Shown here piece after piece: positions 28,101-40,100 of a stretch of 64,000 nt of DNA. Both the position numbers and the translations under genes were made by a program. This stretch comes from Antedon mediterranea. Its lineage: Eukaryota; Echinodermata; Crinoidea; Comatulida; Antedonidae. Numbering within the stretch: position 1 is the stretch's first letter; every line of letters begins with the position of its first letter. A model generated the notes under the pieces. It made no database searches, was not told the DNA's origin, and saw nothing but the letters and a program-made list of their open reading frames with translations. Location: NCBI RefSeq assembly GCF_964355755.1, contig NC_092673.1, forward strand, positions 23,377,001 to 23,441,000. Reading direction: 5' to 3'.

Positions 28101-31100
28101 CCAAATGTTTCACATGCACGTTTTCTCATTTCTGCACCATCAGCCTTTTTCTTCTCTTCATCTCCTCTTTCCTTTGGTAACATTTCTATATCCTCCTCTT
28201 CTTGGATGAATTCTTCAATACTTTCCCTTATTTGCTTTTCCTCATCTGTCTCCTCCACTGCAATTCCACTGGCTGCCTTTTCTTTGTTATTTTTTCCTTT
28301 CACCTTATCCATCAAATTAGATATGCGATCTCGCACTGCCCGCCTGTCAACTTTGTATTCACGGGCCTTCATTGCATCAGCAACAGCCTGCCATGCCTTT
28401 CCCCGCTCAGTTGTGCCCTTCTTGGACTGAAAAGGTCTAGCCAAGATTACTTCTCCTATTAGGATTTGATCCTTTTGGTTGTCCCAGATCATGCTGAAAT
28501 AAATAATAAAATCACATAATTTATGATAGTGTTTTTTAATGTAATATTTTTCTCATCAATTCAGTGTAGGAGTTTTTAATCTAATGAAGTAATAAATGAA
28601 AATAAATAATATAGCTTGAATGAACTATCCACTTTATACAATTAATCATGCTAATATTGATTGACATTGATAACACATTTATTTCAGACTGAAAAAAGCA
28701 TACTATTATATAATATTATATGTTTTGTGCATACAAAAAAAAAGTTTACAATTATAATAATATATTAAAATAAATGTAAAAAAGTGAGCACTATTGAATT
28801 ATCTAACTAACCGGTTTGTACTCTTTTTTGTCTTAATTTCTTCTGCCTGTTTTGAAAAAAAAATAAATAAAAAATCAAGATAAAAATAATAAAATGTACA
28901 CAAGCTTATCTACATATATCTTATATTGTATGACAATAAGATAAATACTTTAAGCTACATTGGCAGGGAGTTGTTATAAATCTAATAAAGTAAACAACTC
29001 CTTTGTTTTAAGCAAAGCAGGATTGAATTGAAGATAATTTGATTAGCTAGTTTTTATCAATATTATTGAACTTGTCATTTTCTGTCATCTTTTGAGTAGG
29101 GGGTCCTACGTATCTAGACCTCCTATTTGTGCAAGTTGTGTTTATTTGTAGGACCGTGTAGGGATAGCCTAAATGCCAGCAGCTAGGGTATCGCAGCTAG
29201 GCCCTAGGCTAGTTAGTTCGATTAGGCCACTGGTTTGCCCTCTATTATACTACTACTAGCCTAGGCTAGCTAGGCCCTAGGCCGAATCTCTAAGCCAATT
29301 TTTTTATTTTATATTTGGCATCACTGATCTAGAGCACTACATTAATGAACATTCATTTAATATGCTATAGCCTAGTCTATGTTTGATTACATAAAGCTAA
29401 AATAACGACTGATTAAACTGCTTTACCTTTGACGATACTGCTTCCATCGTGTCCTTCGTATTAAAATACACAGCTGAATGTTCGTTTCAGACAGGACGCT
29501 ATTTCTTCTCACTACCGTTCTGAAATTTAGCGCTACGGCGAGTCTTAAATTTCTGCGCATGCGTAGATCACATTTCGGTTCAAATTACCGTACTGAACTA
29601 CTTCCGTACTAAAACGAAAGCTCGCTATTAACATTTTTCAAAGCTTCTTGATTAGTAATCACACAAAACTGACACCACCTGTAGCAGTAGATGCTATATC
29701 AGTTGGAGGTGCTCCACTGTCCTTACCAGACCAAAAATAGCAGCTACTGCCACTTACTATAGTATAATAAACTGACAATGGCTTAAACCTATACAAGGTT
29801 ATTTAACAAGCCATGATTTCAACCCATCTTGTCTTTAAATAGAAGTTTATAATTTTGTTTACTACCCGATAACTAATATCAAATACATTTTTTACAGTAC
29901 TCAGTAGTCAAATATTTTTATTTATTTTTTTGTATTACTTAATATGTAATTTTTGTATTGTTCTTTTTGTATTTTAGCCCTTGGTGTCGTTCTGTTTGTA
30001 TTTCAGAAAAATGCTAATAAAATGCATAATAAAATAGCAATATATTTTACATTTGACTGATAGCATTTCTGATTATGTACAAATCATAAGAGGAAAGTAA
30101 ATTAAATTTTACCTGAAGGAGACAGAGTTTATACTACACCCCAAAGAATGGGATTTTATTTCTTTAATAGTCTTCACATTTTGATATAGGTATTAATGAA
30201 ACAGGTGCAGTACTTTCATTTTGTAATGAAATGTAATGGAAGTGCACAACAAGATTTAAAATAATATGCATGTGTTCATAATACATTATTTCCCATTCAC
30301 AATGAGGCCTAAGGCACAATAATTCTTTATGGAGAACAATTGGGATTTTCCCTAAACATCAATGAGTCATACAGCAGGGTGTGGTAAACACGTTTATGTG
30401 AACTGCCTATTACAATCATCACTGACCCAATGTCACGTGACCTTACAATGAGAAATGTGACATCATTTCAAAGATGAGTTTTATCAGGTGAACATATTTT
30501 CCTCTTTCCACCCAGGTGTATAAAATGGGTACCGGACATCAAGACACAACTTTGCGCTGATTACTAGCTGCATTATTGTGGAAGTATTGTGTCCATACTT
30601 GTTTGATCCAAAAAAATGACCATGCCTATTGAGAGCTTGTGTATATAGGCACAATAAGAGTGACCTATTATATGATCATTATTATGATTATTTTTCAGTA
30701 AATAAAAATTGAAAGAATCATCAAATTTGTCATCAAATCCTTGTTATTTGACCTCATTTTTACCTACGGTAGATGGATCAAAATAATTTATTTTCCAGTG
30801 GATAACTTGATTGACAATTACGATATTGAAAACGCATCATGCTGATCTTGACAGTATGTATGTAATCCTTCAGATTAGATAGAATATTCTATTCATTAAA
30901 TTATATATGAATTAAAGTCATAATTAAAAGTGGTATTTTCGTCACCAGAAACTGAATTATATCATAGGGATATTATAGTTCAATATATTAATATCTCTAT
31001 GCTTATATTTAGTTGAACATTTCACAAGATATCGAAATTTTAAATAAATAAATATATAACCATTCTGATAAGTTCATACCCTTGTTATTTAATCAAAATT

Positions 31101-34100
31101 GCTTGATTATAAATAAATATTATTTTTAAGTACTGTAGTCGATGTTGACCTCAAGTCAAGTGAAAGGAAAAAAGCCACTTGAGTACAGTTTAAGAATGTA
31201 CTAACATTGGAGTCTGAGTAATCGATGGCATACAAAGATGACTGCAGACAATGTTGCGGTTGACTAGGCAAATGATAGTTCAACTGAAGGTGTTGATGAG
31301 GCAGGTAAATAACAAAAGCAGAATTATATGAAACCAACCAGAGAAAACTATGTCTGTGGCCAGACAGTAAGTTGTTGTTTAAATGTTCATGTTTGATTTG
31401 TTCAGAGTATCACAACATATCAGCTTGCATTCCTAATAGACTATTCCGATTTTGGTTTCTAATTAAATCCATTATAAGAAAATTAAGATATCAGACAATT
31501 TTGTCAGCCAGAAAATTGTTGAAATAATACATTATAAGGCTACAGTACATTCACACTTGATCCCTTTCACAAAAAAGTAGGCGCTGTCTAATTATATGAA
31601 GTGTACATGTACCTTAGTTTTTTAAAAGTGTGAATGTACCTTTGGTTTTTTTAAATTTCCATAATTAATAGTCATTTGATTATTTGATGTAAACATCATT
31701 TGATGTCAGTTAAACTGAGTTATTGAACATCATTTAGACATATTCTTAGAAAAAATGTTCCAGATGACACACTGATGAATAATGTTGTATTGTTGATTAA
31801 TTACTAATTTTGTTTGTTTTATAAAACAAATTGAATGTTTTGTACACTAAATTAATAAACAAGAGGAGAAACCTTTTAATTATGTCATTGCATTGTGTAT
31901 GTGTGTTTGCAACTGGTGTGTTCTTTACCATGTACTGAAGCAGTTGAGTTTCTTTTTTGATGAAATATTTTCTTGTACCTTTATCGAGATTTTGTGGCAT
32001 TAAACGATGACGTATTATATTTTGAAGAATTTTTTTTTTATGATGGATTAGATTCTAGTTCAAATAATCTGAGTCAATTTTTTAAAATTTGATATTTGGT
32101 TGAATTTGCAGTCATTTTCAATCTAAAAATATTTTTTATTTCATTTTGACATCTAAACAACAAACCGATGAGTTCATTTTCCTCTGTAATTGATTTCTAC
32201 AGTTCAATGAGAGAACATCGGTTACACATAAACATCATATCATGTTAGCTGCGTTGACGGCTTTGCGATCAGTATCCAGATTTGCTATTTGCCTCAACGA
32301 GGCCTCAATCTAACATTTGTTAACAGGTAAATAAAAAGTATCGGCTTGGGAGGAGCATTTGCCAGGCCATTAATATTTCACCGCAGCTATGCTTGATTGC
32401 CTCGATAAATAACATGCACATTATGGCGGCTGTGTTACATAAAATTCCACCGACTTCAATAACTGTATATATTATATCTCTATATTTTTCTTCTTATTCA
32501 TTAATTTAAGTGTATAATGTACAGTACGTTAACTTTTACGTAAAATTGTCTATAAAATAAATAAAATAGATATACTGTAAATAAAAACAAAAATAATAAA
32601 AAGACTTTTAAGAACCAATATTTTTTTTGTTTTCCTTTTATTGGTTATAATAAAAAAAAAAAAACATTTATAATGCATCATATATCCAATAAAATTACTC
32701 ATAGGCGCAGTACAAACATTGGCACAAATAGTGCCGACATTCAAAGAAATATTTAATATCTAAAGTATGTAGTTATCCTAAAACCCAATAACATAAAAAA
32801 TATTATAACTAATATTTTTATAATTAATTGCATTTTATTTTAAATGCAGAGTCAGAAAGTGGCAATCAGAAACACCTGTTATTGAGAAAAAAACATCTAA
32901 TAATAAACATCTAATAATAAACATTACCATGGTTACTGACGAAGCATAATTTTCGTTTTAAAATAATATTTATTACCGCACTTTTTGCTTTTATTATACT
33001 TTCTCCATACTCTTTAAAAAAAAAAAATTAATATTTGATTTACTGTAACTCTAAAAAGAACTTATAACAGATGATACTGTATTTCACAAAAAAATTGGGT
33101 CTTTACCAATACAGGATAAAAGAAATTCCTTAATTTTCTACATGATTACCCAATGAAATGGATTGTTTAATCATCCACAGAGAAAATTAACTATGAAAAG
33201 TTTTTGAATTTGCAGAATAATTTGGTACAAGTAATTATAATTAGGTAAATTTGTTGCTACAGGAATAGAGAGGATAGCAATGAATAGAGATGAATGTTTG
33301 GTTTAACCAAGTGAAAGGGATAAAACTTGCTGTAAACATTTTAAACTGGAATTCAATTTTCATAGAAATATTTATTTTAATTCAACTTTAATATACTGTA
33401 TAAATTTTAAAAATAGGTTATATTAACCTTAACCTAGGTTTAATAAACTCTTTAAGAGCTTGTATGTACCCAGAAATTATTATAATGAAATAGTTATTAT
33501 TGTTTTTGAGATGAGAAAATAATATGTAAGAAAAGAAATAGTTACTGGTACTCAATGGCGATATTTGTGTTATAGTACCTCTCAATTATCAAAATACAGT
33601 ACATTAATAACTTGTAAAATATCAAAAGTTTAAATAAATAAAGTAACTGAATAATATTTTGCCAAATTACATTAGAAACAGAATTTTAATAGTCAGTAAA
33701 GTACAAACAATATATAATTCGTTTCTATACAATTATAGGTTTAAAAACAAAAAACCAAAAACAATGATCTTATCGCCAAATATATATTTTTTGTTTACTA
33801 AACTATTTTATGGTATCAAGATTAAATTATGTGTTAAATAATTGTTGTTTTGCACTCTCTGTACTATAGCAACCAATACTGTACAATGAATAAATATATT
33901 TCTGTGGGATTGAATGCTATCTAATGATAAAATAATATTGGTTGTCATGGGTACATCTTTTCATACATGATTATAATGTATTAAAAAGGGAACAAAAAAC
34001 ACAATATAGAATTTAATTAACATCAGATACAGATGTGCTAGAACTTGCTTTGATCCAATCTAACAGGTTTTTTTAGTTTATTTGATTAAAATATTTATAG

Positions 34101-37100
34101 TATTTTTTGTTTAATTTTTTACTGAAACTTCTGTATGCAGCTATTTCCTGAAAGCCTAGTGGTCAAAGAGAATTTATAAAGGGATATAATGAACATTCAA
34201 ATATTAATTAATCCCTTCACAATTATCGGTCCTAGAGCAATATAAATTTAAACATACTGGAACTAGTAATGCTGTTTCATGTGCAATGTTGAGAGTGAAA
34301 AAAGTAGATATCTATTCACATTTGAATACTGTATACCATAAGCCACCGCAGTCTGATAATAGCAGAACTTTTTTTAAAATCTGTAATTTGGTAGACTTTC
34401 ACAGATTTTCTAATCTTACTATTTTAACGCATTACCTACTGTACGTGAATAAAATGTTTTAACGCAGTTTTTAAATTGATGTGTGTATGACAGTATAAAC
34501 AGCGACATTTCCTTCAAAATATAAATGAAGATGAAATAATCCGATAGTATTGAAATTGGTCCACAGGGATTGTACAGCAATGAATATTTGATGACAACAA
34601 TAATTTACGTCGTTACTCTATCCCGTTACTTTTACAAGTACATAATGATGATGGATGTAAAACACCAACTAAACAACTATGCATTATTATGGTCAGTTGC
34701 CGCAAAATCCATCAGTGAAATATAAAATTTAAACTGCTAACATATCTAGCAAATAAAACTACACATTACATGCCAAGCTAGCATCAGACTTTACATGTAC
34801 CTAATATGTTACGATCTACCAAGCCAAAAACAGTTATCCAGTGGCGTAACAGATGAGCGCTCACTGGATAGGGGCCCCGGAGCTCAAGGGGCCCCTGAGC
34901 AGTGCCTAGTACTGGTACTGGTTCAAATAACCGTCTCACAAGCCTAGTGAGACAATGTTGTCACCAAACAGGTATGATTGAATCTGATGCATTTTCTTTA
35001 GAAAGATTCTAAGCAAAAACAGTCAGACTAGACAACATTAAAAGCATTAAAAAGACAAGCTAACATATTCGACAACCAAATCCATTCTGCATTGAATTAA
35101 GCACTTACGATTTTATGCAAATATTTATAACAGTTTTGTATTCCCCCTATGGTTACGTTGTAAGCTAAATATGCCATTATCGTTACTAGTGATTGTCTAA
35201 ACAGCGCTATTTGCGATTAGGAAGTTAATGTGTACAGTAGGTATACAATTACACATTTTTTTTAGATTTCTATGTAACTTGATTCAGCCCCTATTCCATT
35301 TATCATGTAGTAAGAGATTTATTTTTTTTAAATTTTACATATTGTTTAGTTATAAACCAGACAGTATGTTTGCTATACATTTCTTCCAGCCAATCTAAGG
35401 GTGCGTATATAACACGCTATTACACACATATTCAACATGCTTATGAGATGTGTGTTGTATATTGAAGAGATTCCGTGTGATATTTTAATTGCGAAAAAGG
35501 CTAAAGATGTGTTAAAATTTAGGGTGTTGTATAAACACAGCATAATTAAAACATAGGATGGATTCACATTGGAATGCATCTACAGTATATCAGAATAGCA
35601 GGCACAAAATAGTTCCCAAAACGGATTGGCAATACAGTAAAACGATTTCACCAATGTTTCTTTAATAGCCAATCACCTACATTCCAGGTCTAAATTAAGG
35701 TATGACTTTCATGATAACATATTGCAATATAACACTTTGTGGTCATTTGTGAACATAGGCTACAGTATTTATACACAAATTATACATAGATGGAATATAG
35801 GCTTGCAATATAAAATGTAGCAAAACACATCATTTGTCATACAAGGTAGAAAAGATACAGAACATAGAAAAGATGTGTGGACAGGCGAAACTAGATAGAT
35901 AAACTAGAAATAACAATCGCTGAAGCAGGTGATTTTCACAATGTTATCTCTAAAGAAGTATTATCCAATCAGATAAAATTGATGACACACTTGAGTGGCA
36001 CTATTTCAACAGAAGCTCATTAGGCTATGAATGATGGAATAGATTGAATGTTTACAGCGGTTCTCTATCAAATTAAAGATTCAATGTTTACCATGCATGG
36101 CACTATCTCATTAAAATGTTTACCGTGTACGGCACTGTTAAATCAAAGATGCTTTAATACTGTAAAGATTTCTGTGACTCGTTAACAATACACAATGTTT
36201 ACAGTCCGCAAATTCATCTACTAACACCATAGAAATATTATAAGGAAACTATATGAGAATAATAATGTGAGTACAGTATTGTATACAATCACAGATTGGC
36301 AGTTTGGGATGGCTGATCAGGGAGGTATAAAAATATACCTCCATGGGCTGATGTGGGTGCGAATGAGCTAAACCTAAATTTCATAAATGGTTTTTTAAGG
36401 CCTATTGTACCTTCTACAACCCATCCTCAAATACATTAATGCCATCCAAAAATGTATCTATTGTAGCCACTTGTGGACTGTAAAGCACTCTATAAATTAA
36501 CCAACCTAGGAGGAAAATTCTTTAAACAAATATTTGCTTTGAAAATAAAATGTTTTTTAAAAAACCACAAAGACGAAAAATCAGTTGATCCTATTCAGGT
36601 ATTTATTGATGACAAGTGTGTTATGTCTGCTAAGCCAGGGATGGCTATTTTGTTATGCCTGATACGGCATGTCGAAGCCTGGCCTTTGAAAGGTAAGAAT
36701 AATTAAAACTACGAGTATCTCGTAGACAAATCAAAATACATATCAGGTGCAATAGACTGTAACGGATCAGCAATCAAATATCAAGTCATAAATATTGGCC
36801 AATGACCCTTGGAAAACTGTGTTCTATAGCTACTGATGCCTTACAATCAGGTACATACTGCATTTAGAGTGGCAATGTTTTATGTGTGCTGGATACTCAA
36901 TATCATAGTTCTAGAAACAAAACTGTTTCTAATTTCTGTAATGTTGATATAAAGTTTGCAGTACACCGACACCATGTGTATTAGTTCTGAAAAGAACTGT
37001 TGAGTTTCTTGACGTTTCGATAAATATGCTTTGATCAATGCGTATCTCACTCCTGAGGAAAATTATATTTAATTATTCACATTGGTATCAATTGAGTATT

Positions 37101-40100
37101 TGCTACAGTATTCAAAAGGTTCTTTGTAGAAAAACCTGTATTCAACGTGAGGGAGTGTGGTTGGCAGAATAGTTCATATTGCTCAGGGAGGCTCAAGGAA
37201 CTTTACCTTTTCATATCATACCTCTCCCTCTGGTTTATCCAGGTAAGCTAGGCACGGAATAGACATAACATTTGAAATTTCAGTTTGAATTTATTGTTGT
37301 TTCGCACACTTTATCTTTAGACATAATCCTCCTGCCCTGCAATGTTGTTTGAAGGTTGGAATAGCAAAGACCAATAATAAATATGTTTTTGGCACTTTAG
37401 CAGATGATTATCCAGACATTTATTTCTACAAGTAGCTTATAAAAAAACACTCACTTCACATTCTGTGCAGGTGGAGTGTGATTAAGGAGAAAATGAATAC
37501 ACTTGTTATCTGTAGGACTGAGAGGTTTTTCAAAGGTGAAATCATGAATGCTTGAAGAAGGGATAACATATTGCTGTTATTCTTGTTTAAAAGATAACAA
37601 ATACTGCTTTAAAACAGATAATTTTTAATCAAAATCATTTCATGTTTACATCAGGTATAATGCTTTTATTGAATTAAAATAATATGTTTGTGTAAACAGT
37701 AATTTTGGCACATAGCTTGCTATTGCCTCAAATAATATGATCTATGGAATGCCAGCTGTGCAAAAACAAAACGATTGTTAGATTTCTTTGCATCTTTACC
37801 CTCCTGTTATTGGCGAATTTATTTTGCTGTTGGTTGGGTTTGAAAATAAAATAAAAATGGGCAGGATTTTGAATGAATTCTGCAAGTATGTCCTATTTTT
37901 TCCTTAAATCTTGAATTTATACTGTATAAATAATGTTTAAATTAAATCATTAATTAATGAAGTAAATCTAAATCTTTTTACTGTAAAGCCTTCTTATAAT
38001 TAGGCACAATTGAAACATCATCAAATCAGCTTGCAACATGAAATGACAGTTTGAAAGGCAATGAGTTCCACCATAGAAATTATTAGGGATCCTGTATTCT
38101 AAGCCTTTAAACTCTGGATTACAGAGAAGCTAACGACAACAATTACTGTGGCATTGAGGCCTAAGTGTGTGTGGCTGAATGTGCAATAAAATAAAACAAA
38201 GATTCTATTATGTATTATTAAAGGTTATGCACAAGTTGTTAAGAATCTGGTATGCAATGGTTAATGCTTTAATCAACTTTAATATAGCAAGGCTTGATTT
38301 CCTAAATTGTTCTACCAAATAATCCAAAGGTAGTTTGATTTGAAGTAGGCCTAATACATGTAGATACAGTATAAAGTGCCAATAGTTCAGACATATCGGT
38401 GCTTTTATCGTACTTATGCAGAGTAGGTCTGAACCAGGAAAAGATTAGTGTAACACACCCTACTAGTTCATACCTAAACCGAACATTATATCTTACATTT
38501 TGTACCTACTGTAGGCAGTATTATTGAGGAAAGTGTTGCTACTTGTTACTATTTTTAACATGCTCACTGTCTAGCCCACAAGGGATAAAGGAATAATAGT
38601 GGTTTGTTGTGCAGTAAGTAATAAATCCATGCATACTGCTACTAAAGGTACCTGTACATTTGCAAATTACAAAAACAATGTATAAATAATTATGTATAGA
38701 AAAGTACCAGTAAGTTATATTGAAGGACACTGAAATATTGACAAAATGTTTTCTTTATATTCAAATTATCATGGATGTATAATCATACAATATGTTCACT
38801 CAGCACTCGGTTATCTTGGATATTAAGGCCTTTCACCAAGCTTCACTTTTTTTTTACTGTACGATGCATTAACTATATTAAGTACAGTACAATACTATTG
38901 TATTGTATAGTATGTCATGTACACCAACAAACTTTTTTTTTGGTATATAGTTTAGCAATACCCTACAAAATACAGTGGCAGATAAAAACTTTTAGATTTG
39001 TGCTCCCACAGAGATAACATTTTATACTGTATATTTGTTTAATCTTTGAATGAAAATACATCATTGCACTGATCACTTTTAATTAGTTGCCAGATTCAAG
39101 ATGGAGTAGCAATTATGACAAGGGCTACTGAATGATACCATTTTAATAAATCATACAGTAATCAAGAAACATGATTAAATTCTTCTTTAAAAGATTGCAT
39201 TAATCTATTCTATAAATTGTCTGTTCAGAAGAAAAGTGATTTGTTTTACTTACGAAATTACAATCAAGACATTTAATTAAAAAAAGAATTACAACTCTGA
39301 ACTCTGTAAAAGGTCCTTATAAAATTAAAATAAGCCCACAATGCATTTAAATATACAGTTCTAACCCCTTATTTGGGTATTCTAACCCCTTATTTGGGTA
39401 TTCTAACCCCTTATTTGGGTATTCTAACCCCTTATTTAATACATTAGAATCCTCCTAATTGGGACACCCTGTGAAAGAAATGAGGAAAAGTATATGTTTT
39501 AACATTATGGTCAACCTCTATTCAAGGAACAAGGGGACACTTTTTGGGTCACAAAATTGTCCCCTTAATAGAGGTTCCACTGTCTCTAAGAATTTTGAGA
39601 ATCTACATCAGTCAATAAGATGTTATTATTGCCTTTTAATTACCAAACTATATTTACTAGAGAGAGTGGAACACAATAGTTTGGCATCCAATAATATGTT
39701 ATAAATTATATATTGTGGTCTAGACATGTGGTGTTAATGAGTGTAGATTTACTGTACTGAGTGTGATCACCCTATAATTTATGTTAAAAAAAAAACCCAC
39801 AAGGAATTGCATTCCCAGGGATATAAAGATTATTCAGAAATTGTTTGAATACCAAAAAAAAATAATAAAGCATTTCACAACATAGGACCATTTTATGACA
39901 TCATAATCATAATTTTTAATTCAGTATCCTTCCTACTTTTACATCGTCAGTAAAACTATTAATTATATATTTTGTTGCACTCTCCATTCTCTACAGAATG
40001 CTCCAGTGAGCAGATTGTTGCAATTGAATACCATGTCCATAATTAATTAATTAACAGGCAACATACAGTAGTGTCAGTCTTTTGGCAACTTTTTTTTCAA

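Larger units (their letters stand above)
25401..29628. mobile_element. Complete autonomous PIF/Harbinger DNA transposon
   Basis: A 4.2-kb element with identical 25-bp terminal inverted repeats at 25401-25425 and 29604-29628 (first bases ATAGCGAGCTTTCGTTTTAG). An additional subterminal CAGTACGG motif lies at both ends. Flanking TAA (left) and TTA (right) are consistent with the 3-bp TWA duplication of this superfamily, allowing one mutation or an off-by-one end. It carries both genes expected of an autonomous Harbinger, a DDE transposase (plus) and a Myb/SANT-like protein (minus), arranged convergently with about 680 bp between them. Both are open with consistent splice phases. It is inserted in NOS1AP intron 2. 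Confidence 0.9.

Noticed and set aside
27702-28462. Plus-strand open frames rich in Leu/Phe/Val
   Set aside because: Antisense shadows of the Gln/Glu/Lys-rich exons of the Harbinger Myb-like gene.
34851-34915. CAGTGGCGTAAC patch as a complete hAT element
   Set aside because: Only one end-like word is visible. I found no matching inverted end or target duplication nearby.
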